The position numbers were made by a program, and so were the translations under genes. The notes beneath the pieces were generated by a model that saw only the letters and a list, made by a program, of their open reading frames with translations, did not search any database and was not told where the DNA came from. A stretch of DNA of 64,000 nucleotides, taken from Halopseudomonas pelagia CL-AP6 (GTDB taxonomy: Bacteria; Pseudomonadota; Gammaproteobacteria; Pseudomonadales; Pseudomonadaceae). Location of the stretch: positions 17,499 to 81,498 of the forward strand of contig NZ_AROI01000013.1 in the NCBI RefSeq assembly GCF_000410875.1. Reading direction: 5' to 3'. Of this stretch, positions 1-7,989 are shown piece after piece; the first letter of the stretch is position 1; each line of letters begins with the position of its first letter.

Positions 1-1
1 G

Positions 2-1042
2 ATTCAGGGCGCAGGGGCTATTGCCGCGGCCGTGATGGCGCTGGTCGCTGATTTGACCCGGGAGCAGCATCGTACCAAGGCCATGGCCATGATTGGCATG
101 AGCATCGGCTTGTCTTTCGCTGTGGCGATGGTGGCCGGGCCGGTAATTGCAGCGCGCGCCGGGTTGCAGGGGGTTTTTTACAGCACTACGGCGCTGGCGT
201 TGATCGGCATGCTATTGGTCATCTGGGTTGTGCCCACGCCCCAGCGCGCCCTGCGTCATCGGGAGGCGGGTGTGGTGCGTAGCGCTTTTCTGCCGAGCCT
301 ACGCAACAAGGATTTGCTGCGCCTGAACTACGGGATTGCTGTGCTGCATGCAATTCTGATGGCCAGCTTTGTCGCCATTCCGCTGGCACTGCAGGAGCAG
401 GCAGGGCTACCCCGTGAGGAGCATTGGTGGGTATACCTGGCGGCGTTGCTGCTGTCTTTCTTCGCCATGGTGCCTTTTATCATCTACGCCGAGCGTCAGC
501 GGCAGATCAAGCGCGTGGTGCTGGGTGCGATTGCACTGCTGGCGTTGGTGCAACCGATCATGTGGCTGGGTATGGGCTCCTTGTCTTGGCTGGTGGCGGC
601 GATCGTGCTGTTCTTTGTCGGCTTCAATCTACTCGAGGCCACACTGCCATCGCTGCTGAGCAAAATTGCCCCGGCAGGCGGTAAGGGCACGGCCATGGGC
701 TTGTATTCCACCTGCCAGTTTGCTGGAGCCGCGGTAGGTGGGCTGATCGGCGGCGCGGTATTTGGGGTCTGGGGTCTGGGTGGTGTTTTCCTTTGCTGTG
801 CGCTACTCGCAGTTTCCTGGTGGGCGATTGGTGTTACCATGAGTGAACCTCCATATGTAACAAGCTACCGCCTACCTTTGTCCCTGGCGTTAGCTGGGGA
901 TGAAACTTTACCCCGGCGAATTCTTGCGGTTGCGGGGGTAGCAGAAGCGATTGTTGTGGCGGAAGAAGCCGCAGCCTATCTAAAAGTCGATACACAGGTA
1001 CTGGATCGTGAGGCGCTGGACCGGGTCGTTAGCCCGGCCTGA
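2..1042 (+). CDS. MFS transporter with soluble C-terminal tail (5' truncated by window)
   Basis: The reading frame is already open at the first base of the window, so the start and the first few membrane helices lie upstream; about 346 residues are visible. What remains alternates hydrophobic helices and short loops as in the major facilitator superfamily, with a Gly-rich helix near residues 230-250 ([10 protein letters not shown]). After the last helix there is a hydrophilic tail of about 65 residues, the arrangement seen in YajR-type drug/H+ antiporters. The gene ends 29 bases before ssb, the order found in Pseudomonas where uvrA lies on the far side. The substrate cannot be told from sequence. 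Confidence 0.85.
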   Translation: MQGAGAIAAAVMALVADLTREQHRTKAMAMIGMSIGLSFAVAMVAGPVIAARAGLQGVFYSTTALALIGMLLVIWVVPTPQRALRHREAGVVRSAFLPSLRNKDLLRLNYGIAVLHAILMASFVAIPLALQEQAGLPREEHWWVYLAALLLSFFAMVPFIIYAERQRQIKRVVLGAIALLALVQPIMWLGMGSLSWLVAAIVLFFVGFNLLEATLPSLLSKIAPAGGKGTAMGLYSTCQFAGAAVGGLIGGAVFGVWGLGGVFLCCALLAVSWWAIGVTMSEPPYVTSYRLPLSLALAGDETLPRRILAVAGVAEAIVVAEEAAAYLKVDTQVLDREALDRVVSPA

Positions 1043-1071
1043 ACCGGACAGTACATCAGGAGAAAAGCATC

Positions 1072-1560
1072 ATGGCCAGAGGCGTCAACAAGGTAATTTT
1101 GATCGGTAATGTCGGCGGCGATCCGGAAGTTCGCTACTTGCCTAATGGCAATGCTGTTGCCAACATCACCCTCGCCACCAGCGACAGCTGGAAGGACAAG
1201 CAAACCGGTCAGCAGCAGGAGCGCACCGAGTGGCACCGTGTGGTGTTCTTTGGTCGTATTGCTGAAGTAGTGGGCGAATATGTGCGCAAGGGCTCGAAGA
1301 TGTACATCGAAGGCCGCCTGCAAACCCGAGAATGGGAAAAAGATGGCGTCAAGCGCTACACCACGGAAATCGTCGTGGATATCGGTGGTCAAATGCAGCT
1401 GCTTGACGGTAAGCCACAGGGTGGCGAGCAGGGCATGGCGCCGCGCCCGCAGCAACAGCGTCCGGCCCAACAACCAGCTCCGAAGCAGCAGCCAGCGCAA
1501 CCGGCGCCGCAGCAGTCAGCTCCGGATTACGACAGCTTTGATGACGACATTCCGTTCTGA
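1072..1560 (+). CDS. ssb: Single-stranded DNA-binding protein SSB
   Basis: SSB coats single-stranded DNA during replication, repair and recombination and recruits partner proteins through its C-terminal tip. The 162-residue protein has an OB-fold over residues 1-110, a Gln/Pro-rich disordered linker (residues 120-152), and the acidic tip DDDIPF that binds partners. Length and layout are normal. A Shine-Dalgarno AGGAG sits 9 bases before the ATG. It follows the MFS gene closely and ends at a strong stem-loop terminator, so it may be expressed from its own promoter inside the upstream gene or by read-through. Confidence 0.98.
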   Translation: MARGVNKVILIGNVGGDPEVRYLPNGNAVANITLATSDSWKDKQTGQQQERTEWHRVVFFGRIAEVVGEYVRKGSKMYIEGRLQTREWEKDGVKRYTTEIVVDIGGQMQLLDGKPQGGEQGMAPRPQQQRPAQQPAPKQQPAQPAPQQSAPDYDSFDDDIPF

Positions 1561-1577
1561 CATAGAGCTGTTCATCG

Positions 1578-1630
1578 AACCCGGCATATTCGAGGATGCG
1601 TCATCCTCCGGTATGCCGGGTTTTATTTTG
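1578..1630 (+). terminator. Rho-independent terminator of ssb
   Basis: A ten-base arm AACCCGGCAT (1578-1587) pairs with ATGCCGGGTT (1613-1622), and a second internal stem GAGGATG/CATCCTC (1592-1598 with 1602-1608) stacks on it. It is followed by a T-rich run (TTTTATTTTG). It lies 18 bases after the ssb stop codon. Confidence 0.9.
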
Positions 1631-1650
1631 TCTTTTATACGGAACTGCTC

Positions 1651-2328
1651 ATGTCTGAAATCTATTTTGTCCGCCACGGCCAGGCTTCTTTTGGCTCCAG
1701 TAACTATGATCAGCTTTCCGAGCTGGGGCATCAGCAGGCACGCTTGCTCGGCGAGTATTTTCTCCGCCGTGGCTTGCAGTTTGACCGTATTTTAACGGGC
1801 GACATGGTTCGTCATCGGGAAACCGCTGAAGGTATCTGCCAGGGGCTTGGGCTGCCGGCGACCGGTTTCGAGGTGTTCACCGAACTGAATGAATTCGACT
1901 TCCATTCGATTCTGCAGGCCTATCTTGTACAGTTTCCCGATCAGGCCTTACCCGATAAGCCTGCCGTAGCGGATTTTTTCAAGCGCTTGAAGAAGGCCAT
2001 TCTGCTCTGGTCCCAGGACGGTTTGCAAGGTCAACTGCCGGAGAGCTGGCAAACCTTTGAGCAACGTTTACTGGATGTGCGTGCGCACATCATGGCGCAG
2101 TACAAAGGCCAGCGCGTATTGGCGGTCAGTTCCGGTGGCGCCATCGCCATGCTGGTGCGGCAGTTGCTACAGGCGCCGAGTGAAACCATGATTGAGCTGA
2201 ATCTGCAGACGCGCAACACGGCGCTGATTCATTGCGTATTCAATCAGCACAATATGCGCCTGAGCAGCTTCAATAGCATACCGCACCTGGATAGCCCGGA
2301 ATTGCAGACCTTGATTACCTACACCTGA
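1651..2328 (+). CDS. Histidine phosphatase (phosphoglycerate mutase-like) family protein
   Basis: The 225-residue protein opens with the branch-1 histidine phosphatase signature YFVRHGQ (His9 would be the phospho-acceptor) and has the acidic ELNEFDF segment near residue 75 that supplies the proton donor in the family. The C-terminal site that usually reads SHGG is here VSSGGAIA (about residues 155-162), so the second active-site histidine is a serine. Members with a Ser-Gly-Gly at this place occur in the family, and whether they are catalytic is uncertain. No substrate can be assigned. The gene stands alone between the ssb terminator and the RmlD-like gene. Confidence 0.85.
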   Translation: MSEIYFVRHGQASFGSSNYDQLSELGHQQARLLGEYFLRRGLQFDRILTGDMVRHRETAEGICQGLGLPATGFEVFTELNEFDFHSILQAYLVQFPDQALPDKPAVADFFKRLKKAILLWSQDGLQGQLPESWQTFEQRLLDVRAHIMAQYKGQRVLAVSSGGAIAMLVRQLLQAPSETMIELNLQTRNTALIHCVFNQHNMRLSSFNSIPHLDSPELQTLITYT

Positions 2329-2414
2329 AAGGGATGGAAACTGCCGCGTGACCTGAACGCCCATAGGTTGCAAAATGCAGTCAGGAATAGTGGTTCAAAA
2401 GATAAGGTTAAAAC

Positions 2415-3293
2415 ATGCGAATGCGCATTTTGTTGTTAGGCGCAGACTCTGAGCTGGGGCAAGCCTTGCTACACCTGGCGGCAGCGGAAGATATAGCCAT
2501 TGATGCCATTGAGCGCCCAGCGCAAGGTTGGCAGCCGGAGCAACTCAAGGGCTGGTTTGCTCAGTACCAGCCGGATGCGGTGGTCAATCTGGCTTTTTAC
2601 CACCAGCATTTCCAGCTGGGTTGCAACGATGCCGATAGTCTTGTGTTGCAGCGCAAGTTCGGGGAGGAGCTGATTGCATTGAGCAAGCAGGCCGACTGCC
2701 TGTTGTTTTTGCTCTCCAGTGCCCGTGTGTTCGATGGCTTGAAGAGCACGGCCTACACTGAGAAGGATGCATTGGCGCCGGGCGATGCACTGGGGCAATT
2801 GCATGTGGATCTGGAAAAGCGGCTCAAGGACAATTGCGAACGGCATATCATGCTACGTCTTGGCTGGGTGCTTGACGGCTCACCTGATGGGCAGTTGGTC
2901 CGGCTGCTTGAGCAGCTGCGGAGCGGGGAACCATTGCTGTTGGCTGAAGAATGGCGAGGTAATCCAACCCCGGTGGGTGATGCTGCCCGAGTGATGCTGG
3001 CAATCCTGAAGCAGCTGGACTGTGCCGCGCCGCTGTATGGCACCTATCATTACGGCAGTAGTGAGGCGTCCAGCTGGATAAGTTTCGTGAAAAGTCTGGC
3101 GCAGGAGTTGATGGCCAGCAAGCAGCTTGAGCAGGTGCCCACGATCCGTTCGGTGCCATTCGATCAACAGTTGGATAGCGTTTGGGAGCCGCAGAATGCG
3201 GTGCTGGCGTCACGTCGATTGCTAATGGCCTTCGGTATCAAGCCAAGGGCTTGGCGAAGCCAACTGCCCGATCTGCTCAGGCAGCTTAATTGA
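2415..3293 (+). CDS. RmlD-like NAD(P)-binding (extended SDR) protein, catalytic Tyr/Lys apparently lost
   Basis: The 292-residue protein has an N-terminal Rossmann signature (LLLGADSELGQAL) and the overall layout of dTDP-4-dehydrorhamnose reductase: dinucleotide-binding half, SSARVFDG active-site strand with conserved serines (about residue 96), and a C-terminal substrate half. Where RmlD carries the YxxxK dyad, this protein reads ALGQLHVDLEK (about residues 127-137), with Leu in place of Tyr and His in place of Lys. It may therefore bind sugar-nucleotide or NAD(P) without reducing it. It is not in a dTDP-rhamnose cluster, so the rmlD symbol is withheld. ATG 2421 is an alternative start. Confidence 0.8.
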   Translation: MRMRILLLGADSELGQALLHLAAAEDIAIDAIERPAQGWQPEQLKGWFAQYQPDAVVNLAFYHQHFQLGCNDADSLVLQRKFGEELIALSKQADCLLFLLSSARVFDGLKSTAYTEKDALAPGDALGQLHVDLEKRLKDNCERHIMLRLGWVLDGSPDGQLVRLLEQLRSGEPLLLAEEWRGNPTPVGDAARVMLAILKQLDCAAPLYGTYHYGSSEASSWISFVKSLAQELMASKQLEQVPTIRSVPFDQQLDSVWEPQNAVLASRRLLMAFGIKPRAWRSQLPDLLRQLN

Positions 3294-3307
3294 CGCAATA
3301 TTGGAAA

Positions 3308-3335
3308 TGAAAACGGCCGCATAAGCGGCCGTTTC
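3308..3335. terminator. Bidirectional terminator between rmlD-like gene and ompW
   Basis: Perfect stem AAACGGCCGC / GCGGCCGTTT around an ATAA loop, with A residues before and T residues after, so it can act in both directions. It sits between two convergent genes. Confidence 0.8.
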
Positions 3336-3353
3336 TGGCTGTGTGGCGGCGGC

Positions 3354-4049
3354 TCAGAATTTGTAGCCGAGACCAACCATGTAGACCATCGGGTCGACAT
3401 CCACATTGACCTTCACCTTTTCACCGCCCAGCTTGGTGTGGCCTGTGGTGCTGATATCGATATAGCGCACCTGGGCATTGAGCATCAGTTTGTCGGTCAG
3501 CATCATGTCGGCACCGGCCTGCAGCGCCAGCCCCCAGGAATTGTCCAGACTCAGGCCTTGAAACCCTTTGTCCTTGGCTTCGCTACTCACGCTCTCGTCG
3601 AAAAACCAAGTGTAGTTGATACCGGCACCGAAGTAGGGCTGGAACACGCTCTCACTGGTTACTGGGTACCAGACTGCGCTGAGGGTTGGCGGCAGGTGTT
3701 TAATGTCTCCGAGTTTACCGTTAAGGCCTGAGAAGCCGCCAGGCATGCCCTTTACACCAACGCTGTGGCTGAAGGGGGAGGCTGCCAGCAGTTCCACACC
3801 GATTTGCGGGCTCAGCATGTACATCAGGTTGAGGCCAAGCTGGGTGTCGCTGTCCAGAGTCGCCTTGGAGCCTGCCACGCTGCCGAGTGTGGCGTGCTGG
3901 ATGGCGCCGCTGTCTTCGCGGGGATCAACGGTAATGGCGCCGGCACGGACAATGATGTCACCGGCCTGGTGAGCATGGGCCACCGAAGTTGCCAGTAAAG
4001 CAGGTATGAGCAGAAGGCCTGCGGCCAGTTGAATAGTAGAACGTGACAT
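3354..4049 (-). CDS. ompW: OmpW family outer-membrane protein
   Basis: OmpW proteins are small eight-stranded beta-barrels of the outer membrane thought to admit small hydrophobic molecules. The 231-residue precursor has a signal peptide ending near AHA (about residue 27), a mature N-terminus of the form GDIIVRAGAITVDP, alternating beta-strands, and a terminal aromatic (ending VGLGYKF), which is the outer-membrane sorting signal. AGGAG lies 8 bases before the ATG. A candidate Anr/FNR site lies about 60 bases upstream, in line with the oxygen control known for ompW in enterics. Confidence 0.93.
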   Translation of the reverse strand: MSRSTIQLAAGLLLIPALLATSVAHAHQAGDIIVRAGAITVDPREDSGAIQHATLGSVAGSKATLDSDTQLGLNLMYMLSPQIGVELLAASPFSHSVGVKGMPGGFSGLNGKLGDIKHLPPTLSAVWYPVTSESVFQPYFGAGINYTWFFDESVSSEAKDKGFQGLSLDNSWGLALQAGADMMLTDKLMLNAQVRYIDISTTGHTKLGGEKVKVNVDVDPMVYMVGLGYKF

Positions 4050-4110
4050 TGTGTTAGCTCCTGGGCTTGTGATGATGGTGCAATGTTAGTGTTCGCTTTA
4101 AATGCGGTTA

Positions 4111-4124
4111 TTGATCTGAAGCAA
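4111..4124 (-). promoter_or_regulatory. Candidate Anr/FNR box upstream of ompW
   Basis: TTGATCTGAAGCAA matches the TTGAT-N4-ATCAA consensus at nine of ten half-site positions. It lies 62-75 bases upstream of the ompW start, a distance compatible with activation. FNR control of ompW is known in E. coli; its use here is inferred from the motif alone. Confidence 0.4.
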
Positions 4125-4137
4125 GAATTCCCTCAGG

Positions 4138-4164
4138 AGTGCTGCGGCAGTCTGCCGCAGCACT
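4138..4164. repeat. Perfect inverted repeat (stem-loop 1) in the ompW/DUF3450 intergenic region
   Basis: Twelve-base arms AGTGCTGCGGCA and TGCCGCAGCACT with a 3-base loop. There is no T-run on either side, so it is not an ordinary terminator. It lies 15 bases before a second, larger inverted repeat. Confidence 0.85.
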
Positions 4165-4178
4165 ATTAAGGCTTGAAC

Positions 4179-4225
4179 TATCAGGCGATTCAAATGATAA
4201 TGCTTCTCTTTTGAATCGCCTGATA
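4179..4225. repeat. Perfect 16-base inverted repeat (stem-loop 2) upstream of DUF3450 gene
   Basis: Arms TATCAGGCGATTCAAA (4179-4194) and TTTGAATCGCCTGATA (4210-4225) are perfectly complementary and flank a 15-base AT-rich loop. The structure ends 29 bases before the ATG of the DUF3450 gene and has no T-tract. If transcription starts upstream of it, it lies in the leader of the TonB2-type operon. It could be a leader structure, an operator, or the end of a mobile remnant. Confidence 0.85.
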
Positions 4226-4254
4226 TTCAGGCATGGACACTCCGGAGAGTCTGG

Positions 4255-5031
4255 ATGAGAGCGGTTTTGATACTGTTGGCGGTCATGCTGCCAGCGGCTG
4301 TATCGGCGCAGGACGTTACTGAGCGGGCGCTGGGTGAAAGTGAGGCGCTGATGCGCGATGCGCAGGGCTCGCAACAGCGTATCGAGCAGTTGGATGACGC
4401 TACCCGAGAAGCCCTGTTGCGCTATCGCCAGGCGATGCAGCAACGCGAACAGTTGAGTGAGTACAACAGCCGCTTGACCGCTATGGTCGCTGCGCAGCAG
4501 GCCGAGCTGCAAAGCCTTGAAGGTCAGCTCAGCAGTATTGAAGATACTCAGCACGAGCTACTGCCGCTGATGCAGCGCATGCTGGATTCGCTGGAGCAGT
4601 TCGTTGCGCTGGATCTGCCCTTTCTGCCGGAAGAGCGCGGTGAGCGCATCGACCAATTGCGTGATTTGATGCTGCGTGCGGATGTCAGCATTGCGGAGAA
4701 ATACCGTCGACTTATCGAGGCCTACCAGATTGAGAGCGACTACGGACGGACGCTGGAGGCTTGGCGTGGCAGTCTGGAAAAGGCGGACAGCGTGCGCGTG
4801 GTTGACTACCTGCGCCTGGGCCGGGTGAGTTTCTTCTATCAAAGTCTGGACGGTCGCGAGCAAGGCGTTTGGGACACCGAAACGCAGTCCTGGACCGCAC
4901 TGCCCAATGCATACCGCAGAACCCTGGAACAGGGCATGCGCATGGCGCGTCAACAGCAGACACCGATGATGCTGCGCCTGCCATTGCCCCCTATTACCGA
5001 GCAGCAGCGCCAGCAGGAGGGCCAGCCATGA
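4255..5031 (+). CDS. DUF3450 periplasmic coiled-coil protein of TonB2 operon
   Basis: The 258-residue protein has a signal peptide (ending VSAQD, about residue 20), then a long predicted coiled coil (residues 25-100, rich in Gln, Glu, Leu heptads), and a C-terminal DUF3450-like domain. It is the first gene of a six-gene operon whose order matches the Vibrio TonB2 locus (DUF3450, TtpC, ExbB2, ExbD2, TonB2, TPR). Its stop overlaps the start of ttpC (ATGA at 5028-5031), implying translational coupling. The molecular role of DUF3450 is not known to me; a periplasmic partner of TtpC is an inference from linkage. SD GGAGAG lies 5 bases before the ATG. Confidence 0.88.
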   Translation: MRAVLILLAVMLPAAVSAQDVTERALGESEALMRDAQGSQQRIEQLDDATREALLRYRQAMQQREQLSEYNSRLTAMVAAQQAELQSLEGQLSSIEDTQHELLPLMQRMLDSLEQFVALDLPFLPEERGERIDQLRDLMLRADVSIAEKYRRLIEAYQIESDYGRTLEAWRGSLEKADSVRVVDYLRLGRVSFFYQSLDGREQGVWDTETQSWTALPNAYRRTLEQGMRMARQQQTPMMLRLPLPPITEQQRQQEGQP

Positions 5032-6374
5032 AGCATCTATTGATTGGCTTGTCGTTGGCGTTGCTGGCGCCGATGTGTCTGGCTCAGCCCGCGAGTCTGG
5101 ATGATCTGCTGCGCAATATTCGCGATGTGCGCAGCAATGAGCAGAGCGCCATGCAGGAACGCGAGGCCCGCTTTGTCTCCGAGCGCGATCAACAGCAGCG
5201 CCGGATGCGGGAGGCCGAGCAGGCGCTGGCGCCGGTACAGGCTGAAGCAGACAGGCTCAAAGCAGAGTTCGACCGGCTTCAAACTGCGTTGGCTGAAGGT
5301 GAAGCTGAGCTTGAGCAGCGCAGCGGTAATCTTGGTGAGCTCTTTGGTGTGGTGCGTCAGACGGCAGGTGACACTCAGAGTCAGTGGCAGGATTCGTTAC
5401 TGAATATGCAGTTTCCCGAGCGCATGCAGGCGTTGGAAGCCTTGTCAGCCAGTCGCGGTATACCAACGGTAGAAACGCTGGAAAACTTCTGGTATTTGCT
5501 GCAACAGGATATGACCGCCAGTGGCAAGGTTAGCCGCTTTGAAGCACCCGTTGTCGGGCGTGACGGCGAGCAGAGGCAGCTCCCGGTGGTCAGTGTTGGG
5601 CCTTTTGTGGCCTTGCAAGGCAAGGACTATCTGCTTTATCAAGCCGATACCAAGCGGCTGCTGGTGGCGCCACGCCAGCCGGCAGGTAGCGGCCTGATTG
5701 ATGATTTCGTGCGGCCGCGCAGCGAGCTGGCCGATCTGCAGATCGATCCCACACGTGGCAATGTGATTCAGCAACTGCAGCAAACGCCGAGCCTGATCGA
5801 GCGTATCCACCAGGGTGGCGTGGTCGGCTACGTGATCATGGCCTTGGGTGTGCTGGGTCTGGTGCTGGCGCTGTGGCGGCTCGGCTGGTTGCAACGCACC
5901 AGCAGACGTGTGAACCATCAGGTTGCTGACCTGGACAATCTCAAACGGGACAATCCGCTAGGTCGAGTGCTGGGCGTGATTGGCAGTCGTCCGAAACTTG
6001 AACAGCTGGACACGCTGGAGCTTAAGCTGGATGAGGCCATTCTCAAGGAAACACCGTCTCTCGAGCGCTGGCAGGGGCTGATCAAGCTACTCGCTGCTGT
6101 GGCGCCGCTGTTGGGTCTGCTGGGCACGGTAACGGGCATGATTGCGACCTTTCAGGCGATAACCCTGTTCGGCACTGGCGATCCCAAATTGATGGCTGAA
6201 GGTATCTCCCAGGCGCTGGTCACCACCGTTCTGGGTCTGGTGGTGGCTATTCCGCTGCTCTTTATGCACAGCCTGGTTGCTGCACGCAGTAAGGCATTGA
6301 TCCAGTTGCTGGAGCAGCAGAGTGCCGGCTTGATCGCGCTGCATCTGGGTGGCGAGGAGCCGCGAGATGGCTGA
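5028..6374 (+). CDS. ttpC: TtpC-like MotA/TolQ/ExbB proton-channel protein
   Basis: TtpC-type proteins are large ExbB relatives needed for TonB2-dependent uptake in Vibrio. I place the start at ATG 5028, not at the longer in-frame extension, because AGGAGG lies 7 bases upstream, the ATG overlaps the preceding stop, and it opens a signal peptide (MKHLLIGLSLALLAPMCLA). The 448-residue protein then has a periplasmic coiled coil (about 20-100), a periplasmic domain, a membrane helix near residue 270, and a C-terminal MotA/ExbB domain with the PLLGLLGTVTGMI motif near residue 370 and a further helix. It overlaps exbB by 8 bases. Confidence 0.9.
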   Translation: MKHLLIGLSLALLAPMCLAQPASLDDLLRNIRDVRSNEQSAMQEREARFVSERDQQQRRMREAEQALAPVQAEADRLKAEFDRLQTALAEGEAELEQRSGNLGELFGVVRQTAGDTQSQWQDSLLNMQFPERMQALEALSASRGIPTVETLENFWYLLQQDMTASGKVSRFEAPVVGRDGEQRQLPVVSVGPFVALQGKDYLLYQADTKRLLVAPRQPAGSGLIDDFVRPRSELADLQIDPTRGNVIQQLQQTPSLIERIHQGGVVGYVIMALGVLGLVLALWRLGWLQRTSRRVNHQVADLDNLKRDNPLGRVLGVIGSRPKLEQLDTLELKLDEAILKETPSLERWQGLIKLLAAVAPLLGLLGTVTGMIATFQAITLFGTGDPKLMAEGISQALVTTVLGLVVAIPLLFMHSLVAARSKALIQLLEQQSAGLIALHLGGEEPRDG

Positions 6375-6882
6375 GGGGTTCTGGCTGCTCAGGGACTTCC
6401 TGGACAGCGGTGGCTTGGTGCTGTGGAGCATTCTGTTAGTCACTGTGCTGCTCTGGACCCTGATGGTCGAGCGGTTATGGTTTCTGGCCAGAGTGTTCCC
6501 GACTGAGGCGGTGCAGCTGCAGCAGCGCTGGCTGGCGCGTGCAGATCGCACCAGCCCGGCGGCGCGGCATATTCGCGCCGCCTGGTTGTCCCGCGCCCAG
6601 CAGCACCTCGGCCGGTTTCTGCCGATGGTGCGCGTATTGATTGCGCTCTGTCCGTTGCTTGGCTTGCTGGGCACCGTCAGCGGCATGATCGAAGTATTTG
6701 ACGTAATGGCCTTGAGCGGTAACGGCAATCCGCGGGCAATGGCCGCCGGTGTGTCACGCGCTACTGTGCCGACCATGGCCGGCATGGTCATTGCCATCAG
6801 TGGCTTGTTCTGTCTGGCGCGACTGGATCAACAGTCGCGCCGGGCCTTGCAGCGGCTCAATGACCGACTGCGTTTTGAATAG
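6367..6882 (+). CDS. exbB: ExbB-type biopolymer transport protein
   Basis: ExbB forms, with ExbD, the inner-membrane proton channel that energises TonB. The start is set at ATG 6367 (GAGGAG 8 bases upstream, overlapping ttpC). The 171-residue protein has three membrane helices, with the family motif CPLLGLLGTVSGMIEVF at about residues 97-113 and a last helix containing MAGMVIAISGLFCL. The length is typical of the short ExbB2 type without an N-terminal extension. It is followed 10 bases later by exbD. Confidence 0.93.
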   Translation: MAEGFWLLRDFLDSGGLVLWSILLVTVLLWTLMVERLWFLARVFPTEAVQLQQRWLARADRTSPAARHIRAAWLSRAQQHLGRFLPMVRVLIALCPLLGLLGTVSGMIEVFDVMALSGNGNPRAMAAGVSRATVPTMAGMVIAISGLFCLARLDQQSRRALQRLNDRLRFE

Positions 6883-6892
6883 GAAGTAGTCC

Positions 6893-7312
6893 ATGCGAAT
6901 GCGCAGACACCATGCGGGTAATGACGAGGAGGCCGGGATCGATATGACCCCGATGCTGGATATCGTCTTTATCATGCTGATTTTTTTTATCGTCACCAGT
7001 TCCTTCATCAAGGAATCGGGGATCACCGTCGACAGTCCGTCGGCGGCCAGCGCCAGCGAGCAGCCCAAGGGCAACATCCTGGTCGCCGTGAGTGCCAATG
7101 GCGAAATCTGGATAGACCGCCAGCAGGTCGATGTGCGCGCGGTGCGTGCGGCCGTTGAGCGTATGCGCGTTGATCAGCCGGATAGCTCGGTGGTAGTTCA
7201 GGCTGATCGTGAATCACGCAGTGGTCTGGTGATCCAGGTAATGGATCAGATCCGTCTTGCCGGGGTACAGGATGTCGCGTTGGCAGCCACTGCCGGAGCT
7301 GAGGGTCGCTGA
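6893..7312 (+). CDS. exbD: ExbD-type biopolymer transport protein
   Basis: ExbD is the single-pass partner of ExbB. The 139-residue protein has a short cytoplasmic N-terminus, then DMTPMLDIVFIMLIFFIV, in which Asp23 is the membrane-embedded carboxylate that relays protons, and a periplasmic domain ending near residue 139. The stop overlaps the tonB start by one base (TGATG at 7310-7314). Confidence 0.95.
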   Translation: MRMRRHHAGNDEEAGIDMTPMLDIVFIMLIFFIVTSSFIKESGITVDSPSAASASEQPKGNILVAVSANGEIWIDRQQVDVRAVRAAVERMRVDQPDSSVVVQADRESRSGLVIQVMDQIRLAGVQDVALAATAGAEGR

Positions 7313-7989
7313 TGCGTCTGGCCCTGAGTTTTGCTGCGGCGTTGTTGGTCGCGCTGGCGCTGTTTGCATTGATGCTGGTGCTGGTCATGCCGCCGAGGGA
7401 TAACGCTGACCCGGTCGAGGAATTGGCCAGGGTTAGCTTTGTGCGTTCGGTCAGTGATACCCAGAGCGACAGCCGCGAGCGCCAGCAACGCGAAGCGCCG
7501 GATCGGCCGCAGCCACCTGATCAGCCGCCCGTTCAGCCTACGCCGCCGCAACCTCAGGTCAGCGCCAGCATGGATCTGAATATTAGCGTGCCTAATGTGC
7601 CGACGCAGATTCAGGTCAGCAGCGCGCCTTCCCTGGAAGGTCTGACTGCGGCCAAGGATGAGGCCGCTCCGCAGCCAGCTGCGCCGCCGGCTGACGCTTC
7701 GCCCTCGGTTTCGGAAGAGGTCACTCCGCTCACCGATGTGCCGCCCAACTATCCGCAGCGAGCATTGGCTTCAGGTATCGAGGGTGAGGTCACATTGGCG
7801 TTTACCATCACCGCCGAGGGCCGGGTCGAGAATCTGCGGGTAACTGACGCGCAGCCGCCTGGTGTATTTGATCGCGAAGCCCGCCGTGCGGCGTTACGCT
7901 GGCGTTTTGCGCCACGGCGGGAAAATGGCCAGGCGGTAGCGCGTGAAGCGACCAAGACATTGTATTTCCGTTTGGATGGAGGTCGCTGA
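7312..7989 (+). CDS. tonB: TonB energy transducer
   Basis: TonB spans the periplasm and hands proton-motive energy to outer-membrane receptors. The 225-residue protein has an N-terminal membrane anchor (residues 5-24), a Pro/Gln/Ala-rich periplasmic spacer (about 55-140), and a C-terminal TonB domain from about residue 143 with NYPQRALASGIEGEVTL and the closing ALRWRFAP segment. It lacks the long EPEPEP repeat of E. coli TonB, as do TonB2 proteins. It overlaps the TPR gene by one base. Within this window the BtuB receptor is the only clear client. Confidence 0.93.
   Translation: MRLALSFAAALLVALALFALMLVLVMPPRDNADPVEELARVSFVRSVSDTQSDSRERQQREAPDRPQPPDQPPVQPTPPQPQVSASMDLNISVPNVPTQIQVSSAPSLEGLTAAKDEAAPQPAAPPADASPSVSEEVTPLTDVPPNYPQRALASGIEGEVTLAFTITAEGRVENLRVTDAQPPGVFDREARRAALRWRFAPRRENGQAVAREATKTLYFRLDGGR

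Noticed and set aside
4869..5027. N-terminal extension of ttpC
   Set aside because: The extension lies inside the DUF3450 gene; the signal peptide and AGGAGG point to ATG 5028.
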